Positions 54,462 through 62,803 of a stretch of DNA of 64,000 nt are shown in pieces; positions within the stretch are counted from its first letter, which is position 1; every line of letters starts with the position of its first letter. Origin of the DNA: Ruegeria conchae (lineage in GTDB: Bacteria; Pseudomonadota; Alphaproteobacteria; Rhodobacterales; Rhodobacteraceae); the NCBI RefSeq assembly GCF_000192475.1, contig NZ_AEYW01000007.1:124001-188000 (forward strand), written 5' to 3'. The notes below the pieces were generated by a model. The model worked only from the letters and a program-made list of their open reading frames with translations, did no database searches and was not told the DNA's origin. Made by a program: the position numbers and the translations under genes.

Positions 54462-56354
54462 GTGACCCCAGTGGAGCAATTGGCATTTACCTATGAGATG
54501 GCCGTGGTGTCGGGGCTTTTGGCGTTCACGGTTTTCTTGTTTGTGTCTGAAATCGTCCGGATCGATCTTTCCGCTATTCTCGTTTTGGTCATTGTCGGTC
54601 TGCTGAGCTATGCGCCCGGCCTTGAGAATCTGGCAGATGTACCGCATCTGTTTGACGGATTTGCGTCGAATGCGGTCATTTCGATCATTGCAGTAATGAT
54701 CGTTGGTGCGGGGCTGGACAAGACGGGGCTGATGAACAAAGTCGCCTCGGTTATCCTGAAATATGGTGGCAAGTCGGAAGGACGGGTTTTGCCCATCATT
54801 TCAGGTACCGTCGGTGTCATCTCGTCATTCATGCAGAATGTCGGTGCCGCGGCTTTGTTCCTTCCTGTGGTTAGCCGGATCTCATCTCGATCAGGGATCC
54901 CGCTGTCGCGATTGCTAATGCCGATGGGGTTTTGCGCCATATTGGGTGGCACGATGACCATGGTGGGCTCTTCTCCGCTGATCCTTCTGAATGATTTGAT
55001 TCAAACTGCGAATGAGGGTTTGCCTGAAGCACAGCGTATGGAGCCTTTTGGGTTGTTCTCGGTCACGCCCATAGGTGCGGTGCTGATTTTGACGGGTATC
55101 GCGTATTTCCTTTTGCTGGGGCGATGGGTCTTGCCGGGTGATTCAGGTTCGGAAAGCACCGGTACCGGGCGCGGGACGCAGGAATATCTTCAGCGGGTTT
55201 ATGGGCTGAAGGCCGACGTGTTTGAGGTTGTTGTACCGGCCGACAGCCCTTTGGTTGGGCAAATTCTGGCGGATATCAATTTCGAAAATCACCTCTATAT
55301 CATCTCGACCTTTTATCGCGGCAAGACCTCGATGGTTCAGGTGTTGACAGCCGAAATTGCCGCGCCATGCCGATTGGCGATTGTGGGGCGGCGTTGGGTT
55401 GTCGAAGAATTTGCCGAAAAGTACGGGCTGACCGTGCTGCCGGATCTGGATGTGTTTGTCGAAGAGTTTGCACCCACAAATGCCGGGGTCGCAGAGGTGG
55501 TCGTGACGCCCGAGAGCAAGCTGATCGGCAAATGCCCGAGGGAGTTGCTGTTTCGGAAAACTTACGGAATGTCTCTGCTCGCCATCCATCGGGGGGAGGA
55601 AACGCTAAGCCATGTCGAAACAGAGACACACGAATCCACGCAAATCGGTCTTGAGAAGTTCAAGGCCGGTGACATGTTGGTTGCCCATACCCGTTGGGAT
55701 AACCTGATGCGGATCAAGCGTGACCCGGATTTTGTTGTGGTCACATCTGATTTCCCGCAAGACGAATTACGCCCGCAAAAGGTTGGCTGGGCGCTTTTGT
55801 TTTTCGTGATCTCTTTATCGCTAATTCTATTCACAGATGTGCGGTTGTCGCTTTGCCTGCTGACGGGTGCTGCGGGTATGATGCTGACCCGCGTGTTGAG
55901 CGTGGACGAGGCCTACCGCGCGGTCGGGTGGAACACGGTCTTTCTCTTGGCCTGCCTGATCCCATTGGGGCAAGCGGTGCAGAATACGGGAACTGCAGCA
56001 TGGATTGCGCAACAGATCATGATCATCCTGGACGGATGGCCAATCTGGGCGCTCCAGGCCGGTGTAGCCATTCTGGCGACAGCGTTTTCGCTGGTGATGT
56101 CGAATGTCGGGGCCACAGTTTTGCTGGTGCCCCTTGCGGTTTCAATCGCGGTTGCCGCCGGTGGCAACCCCGCTGTCTTTGCGTTAACCGTCGCGATTTC
56201 GACCTCGAACAGTTTCATTATCCCGACCCATCAGGTCAACGCGCTAATCATGGGGCCCGCAGGGTACAAGGTTATGGATTTCGTGCGTTCCGGCGGCGTC
56301 ATGACGATCATATTTCTGATCGTCTCGCTGTTGATGCTAAACGTGATCTTCTAA
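54462..56354 (+). CDS. SLC13/DASS-family permease with TrkA_C domains
   Basis: 630 residues. Two membrane halves separated by a cytoplasmic region (about 225-430) that carries two RCK/TrkA_C-like domains, including PLVGQILADINF and SKLIGKCPRELLFRKTYG. Membrane motifs include SSFMQNVGAAALFLPV and the C-terminal VMSNVGATVLLVPLAVS and SNSFIIPTHQVNALI, typical of the divalent-anion symporters. Relatives transport sulfate, dicarboxylates or related anions; the substrate is not determined. The GTG start is inferred from family N termini (TPVEQLAFTYEM); no clear ribosome site. Confidence 0.88.
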   Translation: MTPVEQLAFTYEMAVVSGLLAFTVFLFVSEIVRIDLSAILVLVIVGLLSYAPGLENLADVPHLFDGFASNAVISIIAVMIVGAGLDKTGLMNKVASVILKYGGKSEGRVLPIISGTVGVISSFMQNVGAAALFLPVVSRISSRSGIPLSRLLMPMGFCAILGGTMTMVGSSPLILLNDLIQTANEGLPEAQRMEPFGLFSVTPIGAVLILTGIAYFLLLGRWVLPGDSGSESTGTGRGTQEYLQRVYGLKADVFEVVVPADSPLVGQILADINFENHLYIISTFYRGKTSMVQVLTAEIAAPCRLAIVGRRWVVEEFAEKYGLTVLPDLDVFVEEFAPTNAGVAEVVVTPESKLIGKCPRELLFRKTYGMSLLAIHRGEETLSHVETETHESTQIGLEKFKAGDMLVAHTRWDNLMRIKRDPDFVVVTSDFPQDELRPQKVGWALLFFVISLSLILFTDVRLSLCLLTGAAGMMLTRVLSVDEAYRAVGWNTVFLLACLIPLGQAVQNTGTAAWIAQQIMIILDGWPIWALQAGVAILATAFSLVMSNVGATVLLVPLAVSIAVAAGGNPAVFALTVAISTSNSFIIPTHQVNALIMGPAGYKVMDFVRSGGVMTIIFLIVSLLMLNVIF

Positions 56355-56363
56355 ACCTGATGA

Positions 56364-57464
56364 CTATCCGGACAGGTTGATTGTTTGGCCCTGTTCGGAT
56401 GCTTGTTGCGCCGCAAGACCGATGCGTACGGCCCAAATCCCATCACCCAGAGAGACCTCGGGTTTGGCGCGCTCACCCCGGATCAACTCCAGAAAACCTT
56501 TGTGCTGATAATAGGTCGAGCCATTGTGGTCGCCAGCCGCCAGCAACTCGGGGTCGACCGGAATCTCACGTTGGATTGGGCCTTTCGGTGCGCGGGGGCT
56601 GATGATCAGCTGTGGTACCGGCGCGTCGCCCAGATGTTCGGGCCAGAACCGGCCCGGGCCGGGCACAAGCGCTTCGATCTTTGCTTCGGGTCCAATGGCT
56701 GAGATTTCTTCCTGATACCGCGACCCCTCGGCGAACATGCAAAGCTCGAGCATCGCCCGCGCGCCTGAGGCGAAATCGACAATGACATAGCCGTGGTCCA
56801 GAATATCCGGAGTATCGCCGTTATAGTCTTCGTCCAAGTGATTGACGGCTTGGCCACCGCTTGCCGAAACCCGAACCGGATCTGATTGCAGGATCAGGCG
56901 CATGAGATCGAAGAAGTGGCAACACTTTTCAACGAACGTACCGCCGGTGTTGCGGTTGAACCGGTTCCAGTTGTCGACCTTTTCAAGAAACGGGAAACGG
57001 TGTTCGCGGATCGAGAGCATTTTGATCCCACCACTGGCGGTCGCTGCTTTATCGATGAGCACCGCAATAGGGGGCATATAGCGATATTCCATCGCCACCC
57101 AGATCGGGTGAGGGTAAATGCGATCCAGTTCCTCAAGCCGGGCAAGATCGGCGGGGTCGGTGAATAACGGTTTCTCGATCAACAGGGGCAGGGGGCGGGT
57201 TTCCGCAATCTCGGCCAGTTGATCGACATGCAGGTGGTTGGGGCTGGCGATGACCAGACAGTCTAGGTCACTGACCGCCAGAAGGTCCTGAATGGAAGAT
57301 GCTATCTTCGCATCGGGCGCAATCGCCTGCGCCTTTTGCGCCATCTCCGGGTCAGGTTCGAAGATTGCGGCGACGCGTGTGCCCTCAAGCAGAGCAATGT
57401 TGTGCAGGTGTTCCTGCCCCATCATGCCGCATCCGATCAGCCCGTAGTTGGTGGTCCGGGTCAT
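56364..57464 (-). CDS. Gfo/Idh/MocA-family dehydrogenase
   Basis: 366 residues. NAD(P)-binding GLIGCGMMGQEH at the N terminus (8-19), then the family EKP motif (LLIEKPLF, near 97) containing the catalytic-site lysine, and a C-terminal alpha/beta domain with GGTFVEKCCHFFDLMR. Such enzymes oxidise sugars, inositols or related polyols. It lies 12 bases downstream of the GntR/UTRA regulator on the same strand, divergent from the SsuD-like monooxygenase set, and is therefore likely part of one catabolic regulon. Confidence 0.92.
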   Translation of the reverse strand: MTRTTNYGLIGCGMMGQEHLHNIALLEGTRVAAIFEPDPEMAQKAQAIAPDAKIASSIQDLLAVSDLDCLVIASPNHLHVDQLAEIAETRPLPLLIEKPLFTDPADLARLEELDRIYPHPIWVAMEYRYMPPIAVLIDKAATASGGIKMLSIREHRFPFLEKVDNWNRFNRNTGGTFVEKCCHFFDLMRLILQSDPVRVSASGGQAVNHLDEDYNGDTPDILDHGYVIVDFASGARAMLELCMFAEGSRYQEEISAIGPEAKIEALVPGPGRFWPEHLGDAPVPQLIISPRAPKGPIQREIPVDPELLAAGDHNGSTYYQHKGFLELIRGERAKPEVSLGDGIWAVRIGLAAQQASEQGQTINLSG

Positions 57465-57476
57465 GCGCAGTTCCTT

Positions 57477-58187
57477 TTACTTCAGGCGTTGAACGTATTT
57501 GGCCCGATCCGGATCGAACCATGTTTTTGAAAACTCGACAGGTTCGGCTTTCTCAGACCAGCTGAACCGTTCGATGTAACCGACCGTGTGTCCGGCAGAT
57601 TTGGTGAAGCCTTCAGGCGTCCAGTCGGGCAATGAACCGATGGAAACGCGATCCTCTGCCCGTGTAATCCAGAAGCCAAGCTGTTGCTGGTAATAGCGAT
57701 AAAGTGAGTCGGACAGCAGGTTCTGGTCGATGGTCCCAGCCGATTCGTCCAGCCAGATTTCCTCGACCGCGATGATTGTGTCATTCAAATAGCGCATCCG
57801 GCGCACCCGCGAACCGTGATCAGACAGGCCGAATTCCGGCAGGTCTGCGGGCTTTTGCAGATGATCAACCGATAGGATATCAGCGCGCGGCAACCCGCCG
57901 CCTTCGGGTAATTCCAGCCGGAACATCGCATAGACGCTGTTCTGCGTTCCAGTCTCGCGGATGTAGTTGCCCGAACCCTGAATACGCTCCAACATGCCTT
58001 TTTTCTCAAGCTCGGCGAGGGATTTTCGCAAGGTCCCGACTGAGACATTCAGGTTCGAAGCCATGTCTCGTTCGGGCGGAAGACGTTCACCATCAATCAG
58101 GCGACCCGCCGCGATATCACGGATCAGCAGCTCTGAGATCTGGACATAGATAGGCAGGGCATTTGGGTTGCGGCTGTTGGAGGACAT
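57477..58187 (-). CDS. GntR/HutC-family regulator with UTRA domain
   Basis: 236 residues. Winged helix at about 10-75 (LIRDIAAGRLIDGERLPPERDMASNLNVSVGTLRKSL, across positions 18-54) and a UTRA ligand domain (about 95-235). HutC-subfamily members are usually repressors released by a pathway intermediate. Divergent from the SsuD-like gene with a dyad operator at 58218-58242 between them, and upstream of the Gfo/Idh/MocA gene. Confidence 0.92.
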   Translation of the reverse strand: MSSNSRNPNALPIYVQISELLIRDIAAGRLIDGERLPPERDMASNLNVSVGTLRKSLAELEKKGMLERIQGSGNYIRETGTQNSVYAMFRLELPEGGGLPRADILSVDHLQKPADLPEFGLSDHGSRVRRMRYLNDTIIAVEEIWLDESAGTIDQNLLSDSLYRYYQQQLGFWITRAEDRVSIGSLPDWTPEGFTKSAGHTVGYIERFSWSEKAEPVEFSKTWFDPDRAKYVQRLK

Positions 58188-58217
58188 TGAGGGCGCTTCA
58201 CTCGGTCGCAGGAAAAA

Positions 58218-58242
58218 TTGATATACTATTGATCTACATCAA
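58218..58242. promoter_or_regulatory. Probable operator of the GntR/UTRA regulator
   Basis: Imperfect inverted repeat TTGATATAC-N7-CTACATCAA in the divergent intergenic region, overlapping a TATACT -10-like hexamer on the plus strand (58222-58227) and a TTGATG -35-like hexamer on the minus strand. The right part, TTGATCTACATCAA (58229-58242), also equals an FNR consensus, but no -10 lies at FNR-type distance, so GntR control is preferred. Confidence 0.65.
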
Positions 58243-58292
58243 TGCGCTTGCTACGCAAGAGGAAAGTCAAAGATGTACGGAGCGTGAATCAA

Positions 58293-59447
58293 ATGACCAT
58301 CGTCCCCATCACATCCCCCGACCTGGATGCGGCCGAGGTTTCGTGGTTTGCAGCGCTCTGCTCGGATGACTACCAGTTTCTGGGTGTGCCCGATGGTGAT
58401 CTGCGATCCAGTTGGGAGCATTGCTCGGGCATCGTTAAAGAGGCCGAGGCGCAAGGTTTTCGCAACATCCTTTGCCCATCGTCATATCAGGTCGGACAGG
58501 ACACCCTGAGCTTTGTCGCAGGGTGCGCGCCGATTACCGAAAAAATCAACCTACTGGCCGCCGTGCGCTGTGGTGAGATGCAGCCCATCATGCTGGCCCG
58601 TACCATCGCGACGCTGGACCACATGCTCAAGGGGCGGTTGACGGTCAACATCATCTCGTCCGATTTCCCGGGCGAAAAAGCCGACAGTGCGTTTCGCTAT
58701 CAGCGTTCGCGCGAAGTGGTTGAGATTCTGAAACAGGCCTGGACGCAGGATGAGATTAACCATGCGGGCGAGGTCTACAATTTTTCGAGCCTGACTACGG
58801 ACCCGGCCCGGCCTTACCAGGCTGGTGGCCCACTTCTGTATTTTGGCGGCTACTCCCCGTCTGCTTTGGACCTGTGCGGCGAGCATTGCGATGTCTATCT
58901 GATGTGGCCAGAAACCAAGGATCAGTTGGCCGAGAGGATGAAAGCCGTTCATGCCGTTGCCGAGAATTACAATCGTACTCTGGATTACGGTCTGCGCGTC
59001 CACATGATTGTTCGCGATACCGAGGCTGAGGCACAGGAATACGCCGACTACATCGTTTCGAAACTGGATGACGAATACGGTCGCGCGATCCGCGAGAGGG
59101 CGTTGGACGCGACATCGTTGGGTGTGGCGCATCAATCCAAGAACCGTGATCTGGCGGATGAATTTGGCTATGTCGAACCCGGCCTGTGGACCGGCGTCGG
59201 TCGCGCGCGTTCGGGCTGTGGTGCTGCGCTGGTCGGTTCGACCGATCAAGTTATGTCTAAGATTGAAGAGTATCAGAAGCTGGGCATCCGCGCCTTCATC
59301 TTCTCGGGCTATCCGCACATGGACGAGGCCAAGCATTTTGGCGCCCGCGTGATGCCCAACCTGAAAACCTGCTCGCTTCCCGAAGCCTACGGACGCGTGC
59401 CAGCAACCACCCCGGCGACCCCGCTGGGCAACGGAGTTCGTCGCTAA
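58293..59447 (+). CDS. SsuD-like FMNH2-dependent monooxygenase (LLM class)
   Basis: 384 residues from the ATG at 58293 (GGAG 12 bases upstream; a GTG at 58284 is possible). Luciferase-like family closest in pattern to alkanesulfonate monooxygenase SsuD: LYFGGYSPSALDL, CDVYLMWPETKDQL, LRVHMIVRDTEAEA, LWTGVGRARSGCGAALVG and IFSGYPHMDEA. It would use reduced flavin and O2 to split a C-S bond, releasing sulfite and an aldehyde. The reductase is supplied two genes downstream; the AKR between them may reduce the aldehyde. Overlaps the AKR start by one base. Confidence 0.9.
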   Translation: MTIVPITSPDLDAAEVSWFAALCSDDYQFLGVPDGDLRSSWEHCSGIVKEAEAQGFRNILCPSSYQVGQDTLSFVAGCAPITEKINLLAAVRCGEMQPIMLARTIATLDHMLKGRLTVNIISSDFPGEKADSAFRYQRSREVVEILKQAWTQDEINHAGEVYNFSSLTTDPARPYQAGGPLLYFGGYSPSALDLCGEHCDVYLMWPETKDQLAERMKAVHAVAENYNRTLDYGLRVHMIVRDTEAEAQEYADYIVSKLDDEYGRAIRERALDATSLGVAHQSKNRDLADEFGYVEPGLWTGVGRARSGCGAALVGSTDQVMSKIEEYQKLGIRAFIFSGYPHMDEAKHFGARVMPNLKTCSLPEAYGRVPATTPATPLGNGVRR

Positions 59448-60337
59448 TGCAACGTGTGAAACTATCTGACACGCTGGAAATGAGCCGCCTTGTCTATGGC
59501 ATGTGGCGCTTGGGTGATGACAGTGACACCTCGACAGCGCATGTCGAGGCCAAGATACAGGCTTGTCTGGATCAAGGGATCACCACCTTCGACCAGGCAG
59601 ATATCTACGGTGGATACGCAGCCGAAGCTGTTCTGGGCAACGCCTTGCGCGCCAATCCCAGCCTGCGCCAGAAGATGGAGATCGTCACCAAATGTGACAT
59701 CGTCGCGCCAATGGGTCGCTATGCGGAGGCCAAGGTCAAATACTACGACACGTCGCGCGCGCATATTCTGAAATCGGTGGATACGTCTCTGTCGGAAATG
59801 GCGATTGACCACATCGACCTGCTATTGATCCACCGCCCTGATCCAATGATGGACCACAATGAAACCGGTGCAGTGCTGGACGAGGTGGTTGCCAGTGGCA
59901 AGGTCGGGGCTGTAGGCGTGTCAAACTTCCGCCCTTGGGATTGGTCTCTGCTGCAGTCGGCAATGAAAACCCAGTTGGTCACCAATCAGATTGAAATCTC
60001 GCTTGGAGAAATCGGCCCGTTCACTAACGGTGATCTGGCGTTCCATCAGCAGCATGGACATCCGCTGATGGCGTGGTCCCCGCTTGGCGGCGGCCTTTTG
60101 ATGGCCGGGAACCCTCCGGTCGGTGTTGTAGCGGATGAGATCGCCGCAGAATTCGGCGTGGACCGAGCGGCAGTGGCCGTTGCCTTCCTGCTCGCGCATC
60201 CGGCAAACATCCTGCCGGTTCTGGGCACAAATAATCTGGGCCGCATCAAGCGCGTCTCGGATGCTTTGAAGGTCAAGCTGGATCGTGAAAGCTGGTACCG
60301 CCTGTATGAGGCGGCGCTGGGACATGAGGTGCCCTGA
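59447..60337 (+). CDS. Aldo/keto reductase
   Basis: 296 residues, TIM-barrel NAD(P)H-dependent reductase. The catalytic tetrad is visible: D49, Y54, K82, H129 (FDQADIYGG, TKCD, LIHRPD). NADP-binding region near the end is GTNNLGRIKRVSDAL. It resembles the YdhF/AKR11-type group. Start overlaps the monooxygenase stop (TAATG) and its own stop overlaps the flavin reductase ATG (TGATG), so the three are translationally coupled. Confidence 0.94.
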   Translation: MQRVKLSDTLEMSRLVYGMWRLGDDSDTSTAHVEAKIQACLDQGITTFDQADIYGGYAAEAVLGNALRANPSLRQKMEIVTKCDIVAPMGRYAEAKVKYYDTSRAHILKSVDTSLSEMAIDHIDLLLIHRPDPMMDHNETGAVLDEVVASGKVGAVGVSNFRPWDWSLLQSAMKTQLVTNQIEISLGEIGPFTNGDLAFHQQHGHPLMAWSPLGGGLLMAGNPPVGVVADEIAAEFGVDRAAVAVAFLLAHPANILPVLGTNNLGRIKRVSDALKVKLDRESWYRLYEAALGHEVP

Positions 60338-60852
60338 TGAATGCAATCTCGCGCGATATGAACCATACATTCGTCCCGCATAAAGACGACACGCGCACCC
60401 TGCGCGATGCCTTTGGTCGCTTTGCCACCGGTGTTACGGTCGTGACCTGCGACAGTGAGGATGGCCCGATCTGCATTACGGCCAACAGCTTTTCGTCACT
60501 GTCGCTGGACCCACCACTGGTGATGTGGGCGGGCGATCGTAATTCGCGCCGGTTCCGGTATTTTCACACGGCACGCCATTTTAGCGTGCATGTCCTGTCT
60601 GCTGAACAGGCCGAGCTGTGCTTTGGCTGTTCAAAAGACGCCCATGCGCTGCGTGATATCGAACATGACCGTTGCGAAAACGGCACCCCGTTGTTGCCGG
60701 GCAGTCTTGCCCGGTTCGAATGCGAGCAGCACGCTTATCACGATGCGGGCGATCATGTGATCGTCGTGGGCAAAGTTCTGAAGGTCAGCATGGCGGATGG
60801 AGACGCGCTGACTTTCTTTGCCGGAAAACTCGGCCAATTCGCGCAGAGCTAA
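60337..60852 (+). CDS. NAD(P)H:flavin oxidoreductase (HpaC/SsuE-role)
   Basis: 171 residues, split-barrel flavin reductase. Family motifs: RDAFGRFATGVTVVT at the N terminus, ITANSFSSLSLDPPLV and the FMN region with RHFSVHVLSAEQ; also HAYHDAGDHVIVVGKV. Supplies FMNH2 to the SsuD-like enzyme. An in-frame ATG at residue 8 (MNHTF) is an alternative start. Coupled to the AKR by overlapping codons. Confidence 0.94.
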   Translation: MNAISRDMNHTFVPHKDDTRTLRDAFGRFATGVTVVTCDSEDGPICITANSFSSLSLDPPLVMWAGDRNSRRFRYFHTARHFSVHVLSAEQAELCFGCSKDAHALRDIEHDRCENGTPLLPGSLARFECEQHAYHDAGDHVIVVGKVLKVSMADGDALTFFAGKLGQFAQS

Positions 60853-60905
60853 GCGCGATATGACGATTGCGGGGCAAACCCGCAGCTGAACAAGGGAGGA
60901 TCCGC

Positions 60906-61493
60906 ATGGGCGGACTGGCATCGGCGCTCGCGCCGATTGCATTCGTGAACGAAACCGTGCTGCGATTGGGCCGCGCGGTTGGTGTCGTTGCGATTGCAGT
61001 CATGGTAATCGCAATCCTGATCCAAGTGTTCTTTCGATACGTTCTGGGCAACGCCCTGCCGTGGCCGGATGAGGCTGCGCGGTTCTGCATGCTCTGGATG
61101 ACGGGTCTGATGGCCCCCACCGCTTTCCGCCGTGGAGGGTTCGTCGCCATCGACATGCTTGCGCGTTTCCTGCCGCGTGCGCTTGGCCTTTCGCTCAATC
61201 TGTTCCTGCTGCTGATCTCGCTGGCCGTCCTGCTGGTTGCGGTCAATATCGGCTGGTCCGAGGTGACGGGCTTTGGTGGCCGGTTCGCCACTGCGGCGTT
61301 GTATTTGCCTACCTCTTTGGGGTTTGATGAATGGTATCGCATCCCGCGCAGTTGGATGATGGCCTCGCTGCTGGTGGGGATCATCCTTCTGATCTCGGTC
61401 AATATCGAACTGATCCTGCGGTCCATCGTGACCATGCTAGGCGGAGCACATCTGTTGCCCGAAATTCCCGAAGCTGCGGTGGGGGCTGAATAA
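60906..61493 (+). CDS. TRAP transporter small permease (DctQ)
   Basis: 195 residues with four helices; core EAARFCMLWMTGLMAPTAFRRGGFVAIDM is the DctQ signature (positions about 57-85). ATG 60906 is fixed by AAGGGAGG at 6 bases. First of the transporter genes, 53 bases after the flavin reductase, ending in TAAATG with dctM. Confidence 0.93.
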   Translation: MGGLASALAPIAFVNETVLRLGRAVGVVAIAVMVIAILIQVFFRYVLGNALPWPDEAARFCMLWMTGLMAPTAFRRGGFVAIDMLARFLPRALGLSLNLFLLLISLAVLLVAVNIGWSEVTGFGGRFATAALYLPTSLGFDEWYRIPRSWMMASLLVGIILLISVNIELILRSIVTMLGGAHLLPEIPEAAVGAE

Positions 61494-62783
61494 ATGCTGA
61501 TCTGGTTCCTGCCTACATTCCTTGTCTTCCTGCTGATCGGCCTGCCGGTCTTTTTCGCGCTACTGGCTGCACCCGGTATCTTGCTGTGGCTGAGTGGCCA
61601 AACCAACGACATCACGCTGCTCTATCGCAATGTCTATAACGGCATGGACAGCTTCCCGCTGATGGCTATTCCGTTCTTCATGCTGGCCGGAGAGCTGATG
61701 AATCGCGGCGGCATCACCATTCGCCTGGTCGAGTTCAGCCAGGCCCTGATGGGCCACCTGCGGGGCGGTCTCGCACATGTGAACGTCCTCAGCTCAATCC
61801 TGTTTGCGGGCCTTTCCGGGTCCGCCGTGGCGGACACCTCGGCGCTGGGTTCGATGCTGATCCCCGCGATGGAGAAGCAGGGCTATACCCGCAAATTCGC
61901 CGCAGCGATCACGGCGGCCAGTTCAGTGATCGGGCCGATCATCCCGCCCTCGGGCATCATGATCATCTATGCCTATGTCATGGGCGAAAGCGTGGCGGCC
62001 CTGTTCCTAGCAGGTATCGTGCCCGGTGTGATGGTTGGCGTTGGGCTGATGCTTATGATCAAGGTCATGGCCGATCGTTATGACTTCCCTGTCGCGAGCC
62101 GTAAATACACTTGGCCCGAACGCCGTCAGGCCAGCCTTAAGGCCTTCTTTCCGCTGATGACACCAGTGATCATTCTAGGTGGTATTCTCGGCGGTATCTT
62201 CACCCCCACCGAGGCCGCCGCCGTGGCTGTGGGATACGCTTTCATCATCGGTTTCTTTATTCTGCGCACACTTACCTTGAAGGAAGTTCCTGAAATACTT
62301 AGCAACGCGGGTATGACCTCGGCGGTCGTCTTGCTGTTGGTGGGCGCGGCAATGGCGTTTAAGACGGTGGTCAGCCTCAGCCATGCGCCGGAACAGTTGG
62401 CTTCGCTAATCCTCAGCCTATCGGAAAACCCGCTGATCCTGCTGTTCCTGATCAACCTGCTTTTGTTCATCGTGGGTATGTTTCTGGACGCAGGCCCGGC
62501 GATCATCATCCTTGGCCCGATCCTTGGTCCGATCTTCACCAGTCTTGGTGTCGACCCGATCCATTTCGCCATCATCATGAGCGTCAACCTGACCGTTGGT
62601 CTGGCCACACCGCCAATGGGCCTGGTTCTGTTCGTAGCCGCCGCAGTGTCGCGGGAGCGGGTAGAAACCATCGCCAAAGCCATCCTGCCGTTTCTGGCAG
62701 TCGAAATCATTGTGATCTTCCTGATCACATACATCCCCGCACTATCCATGACGATCCCGAGGATAACGGGATTTGCAAACTGA
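61494..62783 (+). CDS. TRAP transporter large permease (DctM)
   Basis: 429 residues, about twelve helices. Signature segments: FPLMAIPFFMLAGELMNRGGI, GGLAHVNVLSSILFAGLSGSAVAD and IPPSGIMIIYAYV. Sodium-coupled translocation subunit. Directly joined to dctQ; 20 bases before dctP. Confidence 0.95.
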   Translation: MLIWFLPTFLVFLLIGLPVFFALLAAPGILLWLSGQTNDITLLYRNVYNGMDSFPLMAIPFFMLAGELMNRGGITIRLVEFSQALMGHLRGGLAHVNVLSSILFAGLSGSAVADTSALGSMLIPAMEKQGYTRKFAAAITAASSVIGPIIPPSGIMIIYAYVMGESVAALFLAGIVPGVMVGVGLMLMIKVMADRYDFPVASRKYTWPERRQASLKAFFPLMTPVIILGGILGGIFTPTEAAAVAVGYAFIIGFFILRTLTLKEVPEILSNAGMTSAVVLLLVGAAMAFKTVVSLSHAPEQLASLILSLSENPLILLFLINLLLFIVGMFLDAGPAIIILGPILGPIFTSLGVDPIHFAIIMSVNLTVGLATPPMGLVLFVAAAVSRERVETIAKAILPFLAVEIIVIFLITYIPALSMTIPRITGFAN

Positions 62784-62803
62784 GTTTCACAGGGAGGAAA
62801 CGC

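Noticed and set aside
58229-58242. TTGATCTACATCAA as a functional FNR box
   Set aside because: Matches the consensus, but no -10 sits at FNR distance on either side and it is half of a longer dyad at the GntR gene. Kept only as a question in findings.
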